Shown: in pieces, positions 1 through 8,509 of the stretch
Position numbering within the stretch: position 1 is the first letter of the stretch
Layout of the letters: each line of letters starts with the position of its first letter
NCBI RefSeq assembly: GCF_030817195.1
Contig: NZ_JAUSYZ010000001.1
Coordinates: 2,356,001 to 2,420,000 of the forward strand
DNA: 64,000 nucleotides
Reading direction: 5' to 3'
From: Arthrobacter globiformis
GTDB lineage: Bacteria; Actinomycetota; Actinomycetes; Actinomycetales; Micrococcaceae
Notes under the pieces: model-generated
What the model was told of the DNA's origin: nothing
Database searches by the model: none
The model's input: only the letters and a program-made list of their open reading frames with translations
Program-made: the position numbers and the translations under genes

Positions 1-605
1 CGCACCCACTCCTGGAACTTCCGCAGGCTCTCGGCGCCGCGTCCCTTGATCTTCAAGGTGTCGATGAGCGGGCACGCGTCGACGAAGGACAACAGCGTCG
101 TTTTCGCCATCACACCGGGGCCAGCAACGCCGACAACCCGCGAGTCCTTGCGGGCGAAGTGGCGGGCGCCGACGCCGGGCACAGCGCCCGTGCGGTACGC
201 AGACAGCAGGTTCGCCGACATGAAAGCGAGCGGGGCGCCCGTGTCGGTGTCGTTCAGCGTGAACATGAGGATCGACCGGGGCAGGCCCTTCTGCCGGTTC
301 TCGATGTTCGATCCGTACCACTTCACGCCCGTCGTCTGGAAGTCACCGCCCAGATACGCGGGCATCGCCATGAAGCGGCGGTCCTCGGTGGGCGTCGGCA
401 TGTTCGGGAACGGGGAGTCCTTGGGGAACGTGACCATCGACCCGTGCGAGTCATTGTTCTCGCCGGCCATCCGGTAGTCCCCGACAGCCAACAGCGCGAA
501 CATCTGCTCCATCGCGTCGACGCACGCGTGCATGTCCGTCACGCCGGCCCTGATCATGTCCGGCTCGGAGAGGTAGATGAAGTCGATGTGGGGGAGAGTG
601 CTCAT
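1..605 (-). CDS. Tyramine oxidase subunit B-like protein (ornithine cyclodeaminase/mu-crystallin family), partial
   Basis: The reading frame runs off the left edge, so only about the first 201 residues are present. It opens with MSTLPHIDFIYLSEPD, and the residues TDTGAPLAFMSANLLSAYRT and RVVGVAGPGVMAKT match the substrate/NAD(H)-binding core of the ornithine cyclodeaminase/mu-crystallin fold. The overall sequence resembles proteins annotated as tyramine oxidase subunit B in Arthrobacter relatives. An in-frame ATG at 725 would add 40 residues and has a better ribosome-binding site (AGGA, 6 bases upstream). I place the start at 605 because the family normally begins there. Either could be right. 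The catalytic role, amine oxidation or ketimine reduction, is inferred from family naming only. Confidence 0.75.
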   Translation of the reverse strand, partial: MSTLPHIDFIYLSEPDMIRAGVTDMHACVDAMEQMFALLAVGDYRMAGENNDSHGSMVTFPKDSPFPNMPTPTEDRRFMAMPAYLGGDFQTTGVKWYGSNIENRQKGLPRSILMFTLNDTDTGAPLAFMSANLLSAYRTGAVPGVGARHFARKDSRVVGVAGPGVMAKTTLLSFVDACPLIDTLKIKGRGAESLRKFQEWV

Positions 606-644
606 AGAGGCGTCCATTCGGTGAATACGGTGGGAGACATGCGG

Positions 645-664
645 TTGCAGGAACGTTCCTGCAA
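645..664. promoter_or_regulatory. Perfect 20-bp palindrome, probable operator
   Basis: TTGCAGGAACGTTCCTGCAA is its own reverse complement. It lies 40 bp upstream of the ATG at 605. If translation starts at 725 it falls inside the coding sequence. A perfect 20-bp dyad is most simply a repressor-binding site for the amine-oxidase gene. The regulator is not in the window. Confidence 0.6.
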
Positions 665-760
665 CACGCATGAATGCCGTGCCCAGATGGGAAGCTTTCT
701 GGGCGAGGAGGTTTTTGTTTTTCATGAGAGGTCCTAAGGGGAGTCAGACGACGATTTGTA

Positions 761-776
761 GGAATGTTAACATTCC
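761..776. promoter_or_regulatory. Perfect 16-bp palindrome, probable operator
   Basis: GGAATGTTAACATTCC is a perfect dyad 36 bp upstream of the alternative ATG at 725. It shares GGAA/TTCC ends with the 645-664 palindrome, so both could bind the same or related dimeric regulators. Confidence 0.5.
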
Positions 777-1181
777 CGGTAAATGGCGAACGGGTGTCAA
801 GGATTTACTTGAGCAGCAATGCTCTGGCCCGTTCTACCTTTGCGAAACAGTCCCTTTCCCAATAGGTTCTGACCGCTTCCAATCTGCTTTACACCGCGGG
901 AACCCTTTCAAGGTCACTGAGGCGATGGAAATGGAACTGTCACTCAGCGCGCCCCATGGCGGGCTTGTGCGGCACCTCCTGGACAGCGCCGGTGGCAGGG
1001 CGGTTTTCGGCCAGACCGTCTACGTTAGGGAACCGGCCCCAAATGGCCGAGGTCCCGCTCGGCCATGGGGGCAGTGCATTCCTCCACTTGCTCTTTCTTG
1101 ATCTCGATGTTCCGCCGAGCAAGGGTCCCACCTGTTTACACATAATCAGATCAGGGCCTTCCATGTCGTGAGAGCAAGCTC
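777..1181. other. Intergenic stretch without a recognised gene
   Basis: This is the space between the divergent-side palindromes and the end of the acylase gene. Short open frames exist on both strands, but none has a recognisable domain or a credible start. I see no RNA gene here. Confidence 0.5.
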
Positions 1182-3476
1182 TCAGTCCCAACGCACTTGA
1201 TGCAACGTGGCGCGTTCGATCGCGTCGCGGGTGTACAGCAAGGGAACGTACTCACCTTCCTGCCAACCCTTCAACAGGTCTTTGTAGTGTGGGGACGCAG
1301 GATCACCAGATTGACCTGGGGCGTTGATGAAAATGCTCCGGTCCCAGTCGCCCACATCAACGATCATCCGGAAGCTGGCGCCGATGGTTACGTTTCCGTT
1401 CGCGTCGTATGCCGCCAGGCCGACGGTGTCGGCAGATCCGTCCGCGGGAAGGGCCGATATGGTCTCCCATCCGGCTGTGTCCTCTCCAGCGGCTTGCGCG
1501 GCCGCCGGGTGGCTGAAGGCAATCCGGTGGAGCTCACCCCATCGTGGAATCTCGCCGTGCGCGGCTTGAAGCGTGTGCCATGCGACGCCGAGGGTGGTAC
1601 GCAGAAGGCGCGCCCGATCTTCTCGCCCTTTCCACAGACGCTCATCTCGGAGGAGAAGGAGATCCAGGGGGCGAGCACCCAGGATGTCTTCGGCAGGCAG
1701 AATACGATTCAAGACGGAATCAGCCAGTTCGGCAGCAACGTCATCGCGCTTCAGGGCGCGCCGATAAAGGCTGGGGCGGAGGTACCGGCGAAACCACACT
1801 TCGAAGAGCGCAGCCTGTCTCGAATCGCTGAGCATGCGACAGTCCCAGCCTGCGAGGAGCGCGCACGCGGCGGCGGCCTCGTCGTCATCGGTTTCGCGCA
1901 CGGCGAGGTCTTCGCGGAGGAGGCTGATGATGTCCCGCGCGGGGAGGGAAAGTCGATCTGTCTGGAGGTCGCTTGCCCGTGCTACCGTCCAGTTCCGGCT
2001 CGTACTGAGCGCTTCGGCTATCCGTTCGTACCGAAACGGAGCGTAGTACTCGCGGCTGATGTCCAGGTCCAGGTGGCTGTCTGGGACATTCGCTTCGTTC
2101 GCTGATGCGACCCATCCGCGTTCCGGGTTGCGCTCGTTGGGCAACTCGAGCGGTGTACGGAATCCCGCCCACTCGTAGCGACCATCGCCAGGCACAGGGA
2201 GCAGGCCGTCCCAATTCGGCCGAATAGGAACCAGACCCGCCACCTGCCAGCCGATCTGCCCAGCGGTGTCGGTGTAGATGTGGTTACAACCTGGCGTGTT
2301 CCACCGGCCGAGTGCGGTCGCATGAGCCCCGACATCACGTGCAGTGAGGTACTCCAAGCTTGCAAGATACGGGGCGGAACCGGGTTCGAGCCATGCGGCC
2401 CGAAGTGCATAGGCCTTCGACCTCGCCACGTCAACGAAAGTTACCGGCCCATGCACGGTGAAGAGCAATTGCACAGAAGAGGTCTCGCCGCCAGGAAGCG
2501 GGATCAGCTCGTCTTCGCACGTGAATTCTCGCCAGCCGTCCTGGTATCGATATCGCGTGCCGGTTTCGTCGAGATCGTAGACGTAGATGTCCTCTTGATC
2601 AATCGGGTGATAGGTCAGACCGAACGCTACGTGACCGTTATGTCCGATGGACACCCCGGGGATCATCGGCTCCCCCGCACCAATGACATCGAACTCGGGA
2701 CACGTGAGGTGAACGACGTACCGGAGGCTGGGAAGGTTCATCGCGCGATGGGGATCACTGGCCAGGATCGCATGCCCGCTGGAGGTGAGGTGTGGTGCGA
2801 TGGCCCAGCTGTTACTTCCCTCGACGCCACCGGCCGGCGCGGACACGAGAGGACCGAGTTGGTCGATCGGGGCCTGGGCGGTCCTGTAAGCACTCAGCGC
2901 ATCCTCGCTCAGCGTCGTGAGGTCCAGCCCATCGGGCACCTTGACGGGACTCGCTGGCTGCCTGGCCTTGCGAAGATCGTCGACGGCAGGTCCAAAATCC
3001 CGGATCGTCAATGCACGGGCCAGCTCCTGTTCCGCGTTCGCCCCGTTGCCGTGGGCGCGAATGCGCACGACATCTTCTGGCTGCCAGAGCGCGGGAGCGT
3101 ATCCGAGACGTACGAAGTCGGCGGACAACCGGTCCGGGTTCGCTAATACCTCACGCACACGGTGGTTTATGCCATCAACGAATCTCGTCACGGCTTGCTG
3201 GGCTCCAGCTGAATAGGCCAGCCACTCCGCGCGCATGTCACCGCGATACAAGAAGAGACGAGCTGCACGGTCACGATCCACGTAGGCATCACCCAGAACC
3301 TCGCTGAGCAAACCCAGACCCCGCCGACGCCAGAGATCCAGCTGGAAAAGGCGATCCCGTGCAGCGACGTATCCCTGGGCAAAGAACACATCATCGCTGT
3401 TCGTCGCGCGGATATGGGACACGCCGAACTCATCCTGATCGATGACGACAGGACCTCGAAGTGATTCATGGGTCAT
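1182..3476 (-). CDS. Penicillin acylase family Ntn-hydrolase
   Basis: This 764-residue protein belongs to the penicillin/acyl-homoserine-lactone acylase superfamily, which cleaves amide bonds after autocatalytic splitting into alpha and beta chains. The alpha-chain signature VIDQDEFGVSHIRA is at residues 11-24. The nucleophile is Ser221 in EGSNSW, which would become the first residue of the beta chain, followed by the family's SDPH and SIGHNGHVAFGLT motifs. No signal peptide is visible, so it is probably cytoplasmic, unlike classic periplasmic or secreted acylases. The start ATG at 3476 overlaps the stop of the upstream transporter gene by 4 bp (ATGA), implying translational coupling: the transporter imports the amide and this enzyme splits it. 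The substrate is unknown. Confidence 0.88.
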   Translation of the reverse strand: MTHESLRGPVVIDQDEFGVSHIRATNSDDVFFAQGYVAARDRLFQLDLWRRRGLGLLSEVLGDAYVDRDRAARLFLYRGDMRAEWLAYSAGAQQAVTRFVDGINHRVREVLANPDRLSADFVRLGYAPALWQPEDVVRIRAHGNGANAEQELARALTIRDFGPAVDDLRKARQPASPVKVPDGLDLTTLSEDALSAYRTAQAPIDQLGPLVSAPAGGVEGSNSWAIAPHLTSSGHAILASDPHRAMNLPSLRYVVHLTCPEFDVIGAGEPMIPGVSIGHNGHVAFGLTYHPIDQEDIYVYDLDETGTRYRYQDGWREFTCEDELIPLPGGETSSVQLLFTVHGPVTFVDVARSKAYALRAAWLEPGSAPYLASLEYLTARDVGAHATALGRWNTPGCNHIYTDTAGQIGWQVAGLVPIRPNWDGLLPVPGDGRYEWAGFRTPLELPNERNPERGWVASANEANVPDSHLDLDISREYYAPFRYERIAEALSTSRNWTVARASDLQTDRLSLPARDIISLLREDLAVRETDDDEAAAACALLAGWDCRMLSDSRQAALFEVWFRRYLRPSLYRRALKRDDVAAELADSVLNRILPAEDILGARPLDLLLLRDERLWKGREDRARLLRTTLGVAWHTLQAAHGEIPRWGELHRIAFSHPAAAQAAGEDTAGWETISALPADGSADTVGLAAYDANGNVTIGASFRMIVDVGDWDRSIFINAPGQSGDPASPHYKDLLKGWQEGEYVPLLYTRDAIERATLHQVRWD

Positions 3477-4843
3477 CGACGCCGGTCCTCCTCGGCAGCT
3501 GCGGCAACCTCGGAAGTGGCGGCAACCCCGGAAGTGGCGGCAACCCCGGAAGTGGCGGCAGCCTCGGACATGGCGCGCTTGCGATTGACTCGTGCGAGAC
3601 CGAGGGCGCCGATGATCGACAGCATCACTAGTGTCGCGTAGTACGCTGCAACGGCCCAGGGATTGTTCCCGGACGACGTCAGGATCCACTGGGCAAGCAA
3701 AGCGGTCGAACCGCCGATGAGGGAGGAGCAGATCTGATACGCGAGCGACAGGCCGGAGTAACGGAACTGGGCGGGAAACGCGAAGGCGAGAAAAGTGGCC
3801 AGTACGGCGAAGTAGGCGGATATGCCCGCGATGACCAGGTAGAGCGACACGGCGATCAGAAGGAGATTGCCGCTCGTGATCGCGACGAAGAACGGGGCCA
3901 CGGCCAGCAAGGTGAAGCCGAGCGAGACCAAGATGACCCGATCCCGGCCCCACCGCTCCGCAGCGTGTCCGGCAGCCCACTGCACGAAGAACTGGACGAA
4001 CGCCGCGCCTATGAGCAGATTGAGGATTGCCTGTCGCTCGATCCCGAGCGGTCCCGTTGCCCAAGCGAGAAGGAATGTGTTCGTGAAGTACGCGTTTGCA
4101 ATCGAGATGACCGAAACGAGGATCCCGAGCAGGAGGACAAGCGGCGCCTTCGTGAAGACGAGCAAGGCAGGAGCTTTCGTGGGCGCGTGATCTTCACGGG
4201 AAGCGAGGAACTCATCGGACTCAGGCACACGCAAACGAAGGATCAGACCGACAACGATGAGCACCACCGAGGCGAGGAACGGAACCCGCCAACCCCATGA
4301 GAAGAACTGCTCGTCCGGCAACAGACCGACGAGCGCGAAGGACCCGGTAGCGAGCAGTGAGCCCACCGGCGAACCCTGCTGCACCCACGCGCCGGCAAGG
4401 GACTTGCGTTTCTCGCCCGCGTTCTCCGTGGCGATGAGTACCGCACCGCCCCACTCGCCGCCAACCGCCAGCCCCTGGAATGCGCGCAGAATCACGAGGA
4501 GGGCGGGGGCGAGCAGACCGACTTGGGCGAAGGTCGGCAATGCGCCAATGAGCACCGTTGAAGTACCCATTATCAGCAAGGTAACGATCAGAACGTTCTT
4601 CCGACCGAACCGGTCACCGAAGTGTCCGAAGATGAAGCCGCCGAGAGGCCGCGTCAGGAAGCCAACCCAGAGGGTGGCGAAAGCAGCGAGGAGACCGACC
4701 GCCGGATCCACCTCGGGGAAAAAAACCCGAGGGAAGACGAGCGCAGCGGCCGTGCCGAAGACGAAGAAATCAAACCACTCCAGAGAGTTGCCAATAAATG
4801 CTCCCAGGAGCGCCCTGCGCTCATTCTGCGAACGTTGAGTCAT
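3473..4843 (-). CDS. MFS transporter, metabolite:H+ symporter (MHS) type
   Basis: A 456-residue membrane protein with about 12 hydrophobic segments. The N-terminal GNSLEWFDFFVFG and the loop GHFGDRFGRKNVLI are hallmarks of the MHS branch (ProP, KgtP, ShiA relatives), which import carboxylates, betaines and similar acids with protons. The start ATG at 4843 has AAGGGA 7 bases upstream. The C-terminus is unusual: after the last membrane span it carries three copies of a six-residue unit (ATSGVA) and an acidic/arginine tail, encoded by 18-bp tandem repeats. It forms an operon with the acylase-type hydrolase and is divergent from a LysR gene that probably controls both. Confidence 0.88.
   Translation of the reverse strand: MTQRSQNERRALLGAFIGNSLEWFDFFVFGTAAALVFPRVFFPEVDPAVGLLAAFATLWVGFLTRPLGGFIFGHFGDRFGRKNVLIVTLLIMGTSTVLIGALPTFAQVGLLAPALLVILRAFQGLAVGGEWGGAVLIATENAGEKRKSLAGAWVQQGSPVGSLLATGSFALVGLLPDEQFFSWGWRVPFLASVVLIVVGLILRLRVPESDEFLASREDHAPTKAPALLVFTKAPLVLLLGILVSVISIANAYFTNTFLLAWATGPLGIERQAILNLLIGAAFVQFFVQWAAGHAAERWGRDRVILVSLGFTLLAVAPFFVAITSGNLLLIAVSLYLVIAGISAYFAVLATFLAFAFPAQFRYSGLSLAYQICSSLIGGSTALLAQWILTSSGNNPWAVAAYYATLVMLSIIGALGLARVNRKRAMSEAAATSGVAATSGVAATSEVAAAAEEDRRR
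3501..3572. repeat. 18-bp tandem repeat, four units, at transporter C-terminus
   Basis: The unit GCGGCAACCCCGGAAGTG (plus-strand reading) occurs at 3501, 3519, 3537 and 3555, the outer copies diverging by one to a few bases. It adds alanine/threonine-rich hexapeptides to the cytoplasmic tail. Copy number is likely to vary between strains through slippage, without breaking the frame. Confidence 0.85.
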
Positions 4844-4857
4844 GTCGGTTTCCCTTG

Positions 4858-4883
4858 TTAGTGACAGTGTTATAAGTCACTAA
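4858..4883. promoter_or_regulatory. Inverted repeat in the LysR/MHS divergent promoter
   Basis: TTAGTGAC (4858-4865) and GTCACTAA (4876-4883) form 8-bp perfect arms around a 10-bp spacer, 15 bp from the transporter start. The size and position suit a LysR recognition or activation site between the divergent genes. Confidence 0.5.
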
Positions 4884-4946
4884 GATGCGGCACAACGAGC
4901 CATTCTGGCAAATGACATTTTGTCGCCCAAGGTATAACCTTTGGGA

Positions 4947-5834
4947 ATGGACCGTCGTAGTTTGGAAGCGCTCAGAGCGGTAGCGGAGGCATCATCCGTT
5001 AGCGGTGCTGCACTCGCACTACGTCTGACGCAACCAGCGGTGTCAAAGCAGATCGCCAGGCTTGAGACGGAATGTGGGATGAGACTCTTCCACCGAACAC
5101 CCTCGGGGATGGTGCCGACTTCCGCTGGGCGGACACTACTGGACCTTGGTGGCGACGTCCTGACCCGGTTCGCACGCCTCGAAAGTGTGATGGCTTCTCG
5201 GTTTCGCGGACGGCCCGTCTTTCGTGTCGCCTGCCCTCAATCGACCTCGGAACACCTCGTGACGCCCTTCGTTGCCGAGACAGCCCCGCCGATTTCAGAT
5301 GTGATAACGGTCCCGGCAGGCGAGATCGACGCGCTCCTCTCCTCGGAGGTCGACTTCGGAGTGAGTTCGATAAAGCCCTCCCCAAACCGTCGCCATCTGC
5401 TCATCGCGACGATTCAACTCTCGTTACTGGGAACCCACGAACGCATCTCCGGGCAGCAATCCCCTTCACGGTTCGAGTTCGAGAGTCTGGGCGACGAGGT
5501 GGTCATTGCTCCCAGTGGCGGGGTGATGACCTCAGCACGACGCGCACTGGCTGAGCTCAGTTCGCCGCCCCTCCTTCTCGAAGTGGCCACCGGTTCCGTT
5601 GCTCAAGCCCTCGCCGCAGCCGGCCACGGGTTTGCCCTCGTGGCCGAACCCGTCCGCTTCGGACTTGCCGCTGCGCGCGCCTTTGTGCACGACAAGCCCC
5701 TACTCCACTCGCTCTACGCATCATGGGATTCCGATCACTATGCCGTCGCCGAGCTAGGCAGCCTCGCGATCAGTCTTCGTGAGTGGGTCGTCCAACGTGG
5801 CCTTGCCAACACTGCCGAGTTCTCCCACTCGTGA
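4947..5834 (+). CDS. LysR family transcriptional regulator
   Basis: A 295-residue regulator. Residues 3-60 form the LysR winged helix-turn-helix (LEALRAVAEASSVSGAALAL followed by TQPAVSKQIARLE), and the rest is the periplasmic-binding-protein-like effector domain. The ATG at 4947 is preferred over a TTG two codons upstream. No strong ribosome-binding site precedes it, which fits a leaderless or short-leader transcript. It is divergent from the MHS transporter/acylase operon, the usual arrangement for a LysR protein activating its neighbour in response to the transported compound. Confidence 0.88.
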   Translation: MDRRSLEALRAVAEASSVSGAALALRLTQPAVSKQIARLETECGMRLFHRTPSGMVPTSAGRTLLDLGGDVLTRFARLESVMASRFRGRPVFRVACPQSTSEHLVTPFVAETAPPISDVITVPAGEIDALLSSEVDFGVSSIKPSPNRRHLLIATIQLSLLGTHERISGQQSPSRFEFESLGDEVVIAPSGGVMTSARRALAELSSPPLLLEVATGSVAQALAAAGHGFALVAEPVRFGLAAARAFVHDKPLLHSLYASWDSDHYAVAELGSLAISLREWVVQRGLANTAEFSHS

Positions 5835-5903
5835 CTTCGGGGAGATATGCCCCTCATCCGCGACACGGCTGAGTCCCCCGGTCGCGGAGGTCTGGCAAAT
5901 CCG

Positions 5904-6215
5904 TTACGCCTCGGACGGCTCCGTTGCTCCCACGGAGTCGATGACTCCGGAGTACGCGGTGGGGTTGTTCCGCTTGACCGTAAACATGCGAATCAGACCG
6001 ATGAGCGGCACTACCGCGACGGAACCGAAAAGGATCGTGCTTACCAGACCGAACGCGGGTGTTCCGTTTTCGTCCACGTTGCCGCCCAACAGTGGGAAGT
6101 CGACTGCGACCAGCATTACCGCCCCAGTGTGTCCGACGAGTCCAATGAGTGGGACTATCAGCGTGTTTCAGCGACGCTGGGGCCGCGCTACCGACGGAAG
6201 TACTCAACCACTGAG
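5904..6215 (-). pseudogene. 3' remnant of an APC-family permease
   Basis: On the minus strand the C-terminal roughly 90 residues of an amino-acid permease can be read: GLSVVEYFRR, then after a stop/frame change NTLIVPLIGLVG, a second hydrophobic span (FGLVSTILFGSVAVVPLIGL) and a basic tail containing KRNNPTAYSGV. The order (cytoplasmic basic turn, two last membrane spans, NPxAY tail) mirrors the intact APC permease at 61280-62809. The N-terminal three quarters are missing and the frame is interrupted around 6166-6185, so this is a decayed fragment. The amine-oxidase gene at the left edge hints that it once carried an amine, but that is a guess. Confidence 0.6.
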
Positions 6216-6561
6216 AGGCCTGTTGCGTGCACCTCGGGTTGCTCAGTTCCTGCGGTTGTAACGTGGGAAGTTGCCGTGGGGTCCTTCTTCGAAAGATTCC
6301 GGGGCAGGTGCTGTTGGACAGCTAATTCCGGAAGTCGCCTGGGGGAGAAGCCATCCGGCCGGGAAGAAGTTGGGGCGCTGTATGTCCCAGAACCGGATTC
6401 GCGCATCTTTTAAAGCCGCATCCGTGCTGGGTTCGCCGCATCGGAACTTCGCAGAGCAGTAGAGTGACTGCCGACCCCTAAATCAAGCGGACTAGCGAAA
6501 ATGAAACATATTTTGCTTTCGTATTGCGAGTATGGGGCATCCATCACGTCCACGGCACACA

Positions 6562-6752
6562 TTCACGCCCGACTCAAAGATGCGGTAACCGATGGGCAAC
6601 TCCCCAGCGAAACCAATCTTCTTGCCCTCGCCGACGCCCTGAACGCCATTCTTGATGGCATGGCTCTTCGATCCCGCGATGGAATAGGCATTGAACGGTT
6701 ACGGAAAATGGGCCGGGCCGGGGAGCGTATGCTGCCAACAGAGATGGGCTGA
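6562..6752 (+). pseudogene. C-terminal remnant of a TetR-family regulator
   Basis: The frame reads HARLKDAVTDGQLP, then a helix ending in NAILDGMALRSRDG and a terminal leucine-containing helix. This is the typical last part of a TetR ligand-binding domain (the DG after a run of alanine/leucine is characteristic). The DNA-binding half is absent upstream. It faces away from the APC-permease remnant at 5904-6215, so the two may be the ends of one lost regulator/permease unit. Confidence 0.5.
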
Positions 6753-7084
6753 AATTTCAGCGATCTCTCTGCGTCTCAGTGCTCGCCAAAGGAGGCGTGG
6801 GCAGCGCCTGCGGAAACGCCCAATTCTCCAAAAGACGGCAGTTCTCGCATCCACTTCTACTCCCGTTGTTCGAACGCCGATAATGGACCTTCCGTCAACC
6901 TAGCAAGCAACTCTCGCGAGGCTGGCCAGGTTGGACTTGGAGCATTCAGCGCTGATATGCGTGAACTCTATTTGCCGTCCATCGTTTCAGCCCGTTGCAC
7001 GGACCAAGGGACTTGTTGAGCCATTCCGGTACGGACTGAACGCCAACTGTAGTCTGTCCCTAGTCACGAAATTTTGATGGGGGA
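6753..7084. other. Intergenic, nothing recognised
   Basis: No open frame with a domain, hairpin of note or RNA gene was recognised here. It probably contains the promoter of the small membrane protein that follows. Confidence 0.5.
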
Positions 7085-7402
7085 ATGATGCGGTTCGAAC
7101 GTTCAGCAGGGATCTTTAAGGCGGGCGTCCTGATGGCCATTGGTGGTCCAGTCCTTGGTGCACTTGGAGCAGTCATCGCCGCACCAAACATCGCCGTCCT
7201 CTATACCGGGAACGTAAACCGAGGAGGATTGGTAATAGGTGCGATCATCGCTGCCGTTGGGTTACTCCTCGCTGTGGCCGGGTACATCATGATTCTTGTC
7301 GCGGTGCACCGCGCGTTGGTCAAGATTGATGCTCTTCCTGTCCGTCAGCAGCCTCGGGGAGGGCAGGGATCCGCGCCTTCCACGCCTGGGTACACCTACT
7401 GA
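7085..7402 (+). CDS. Small two-span membrane protein, unknown function
   Basis: A 105-residue protein with two predicted membrane helices (about residues 13-35 and 48-73) linked by a short loop, and a glycine/proline-rich cytoplasmic tail ending in PGYTY. Two consecutive ATG codons (7085 and 7088) follow a GGGGGA run, and either may be the start. Such small actinobacterial membrane proteins usually have no assigned role. It stands alone between decayed sequence and the lsr2/arfB genes. Confidence 0.6.
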   Translation: MMRFERSAGIFKAGVLMAIGGPVLGALGAVIAAPNIAVLYTGNVNRGGLVIGAIIAAVGLLLAVAGYIMILVAVHRALVKIDALPVRQQPRGGQGSAPSTPGYTY

Positions 7403-7809
7403 CCAGCGACATATGGCCTCCAGCCAAGCTGGTTGCTTGAAGCTGCGGCGTAAAACCTTGAATCAGGAGGGGGATTCCTTTCGCGACCTTGGCTTGGCGC
7501 AGGCAATGAAGCGATAGCTCACTATTGGTTTACTTGACATGATATCTACCATCAGCTCTCGTTCGAGAAGGCTGCCGACGCAAACGATGGCTGAAGAACG
7601 CGAGCCGCCCGGCCATCCGCGCTGATAAAGATACCGGTCGCCACCCCCGAGGCAATGGCGTCTTAGTGAGTTCGGTCGGAAAAACTGTAGGGGATGGCAT
7701 CGGGGGAGTAACGCCCGAGTCGCGCTCAGGGGAGTATCCAAAAGCGACGGGTAATGAACAGGCTACTTTCGCTTATCGCGCGTGGCAGCCTCGGTCAACA
7801 CGCTGCAAA
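7403..7809. other. Intergenic, nothing recognised
   Basis: A 92-codon frame on the minus strand (7463-7741) has no recognisable domain and an atypical composition, so I do not call it. Nothing else is visible before the terminator at 7810. Confidence 0.45.
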
Positions 7810-7850
7810 AAAATCAGGCTCGGATCAATTTAGATTCCGAGCCTGATTTT
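7810..7850. terminator. Bidirectional rho-independent terminator downstream of lsr2
   Basis: Perfect 15-bp arms (AAAATCAGGCTCGGA and its complement) around an 11-nt loop, flanked by an A-run on the left and TTTT on the right. This gives U-tracts in both directions. It starts 14 bp past the lsr2 stop. Confidence 0.9.
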
Positions 7851-7863
7851 ACGTCTAGGGGGG

Positions 7864-8190
7864 CTAATGCGCAGCCAGGTATTTCTCGACGATGTCGGCC
7901 TGGATTCGGCCTCGCGTATTGACCTGGAGGCCGTGATCTATTGCCCACATCCGAATAGCTTTGGCGTCAGTACCGGCACCACTGGATTTGCGAGCTACCG
8001 GCCGGCTGCGGCCGCTAGCAACTTTGCGGGCCGCATTGGTGTAGCGGCTTAGAGCGCTACGGAGTTCGTTAGCGTGGTCGGCGTTAAGGTCAATCTCATA
8101 TTCCGTGCCGTCGACGGAGAAGTTTAGGGTCTCACTTGCTTCTGAGCCGTCGAGATCATCTTCAAGTACCACTACTGTTTTCCGCATCAT
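7864..8190 (-). CDS. lsr2: Lsr2 family nucleoid-associated protein
   Basis: A 108-residue protein with the two Lsr2 parts: an N-terminal dimerisation domain (KTVVVLEDDLDG, then an acidic beta region with FSVDGTEYEIDL) and a C-terminal DNA-binding domain (residues 73-105) carrying the RGR AT-hook-like tripeptide at 93-95. A basic linker (residues 60-70) joins them. Lsr2 silences AT-rich and horizontally acquired DNA in actinobacteria, playing the part of H-NS. It lies among decayed genes and is transcribed alone with its own terminator. Start is at the first of two adjacent ATGs (8190 or 8187). Confidence 0.92.
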   Translation of the reverse strand: MMRKTVVVLEDDLDGSEASETLNFSVDGTEYEIDLNADHANELRSALSRYTNAARKVASGRSRPVARKSSGAGTDAKAIRMWAIDHGLQVNTRGRIQADIVEKYLAAH

Positions 8191-8509
8191 ATTAGGTTAT
8201 CAGCTTGCTTATCACCTACAAGAAGGCAGCCCCTTAAAAGCCACCGCTGACCAGCGTGGCCAAAAACAAGACGATGACCAGGTAGTTGTTATTCCGCTGA
8301 TTCGGTTACAGTCAGCGCGCCTTGCGTACAAGCGAAAATTCGCTGGTGCGGCGATGAGAGCCCGGCGGTTAGTAGCCGCCTGGTGCTCGCATGAGATGGG
8401 TCCCTTCCTGCCCTCGGCGCTCAATTGGGCGGTCACTTGCTGGTGACGAGTTGCGGTCCTGCACGGTCCTGCTGCTCGCGGCTGAAAATGCGTTGTCGAC
8501 TGGACAGTG
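8191..8509. other. Intergenic, nothing recognised
   Basis: About 320 bp between arfB and lsr2, presumably holding the lsr2 promoter. Long frames here are non-protein-like in composition and lack starts with ribosome-binding sites. Confidence 0.45.

Noticed and set aside
46..1101. Plus-strand open frames over the left end
   Set aside because: They are shadows of the minus-strand ornithine-cyclodeaminase-family gene or lie in intergenic DNA. Their translations show no domain.
3501..3572. Possible CRISPR-like repeat
   Set aside because: The 18-bp units are contiguous without spacers and encode an in-frame peptide repeat at a protein C-terminus.
1182..4064. A 960-codon open frame covering the acylase and much of the transporter gene
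   Set aside because: The first about 195 codons are the transporter read out of frame (arginine-rich, repetitive). Acylase homology begins at MTHESLRG, ATG 3476, with an ATGA overlap.
5847..6413. 188-codon plus-strand frame
   Set aside because: It is antisense to recognisable permease-remnant sequence and has an implausible amino-acid composition.
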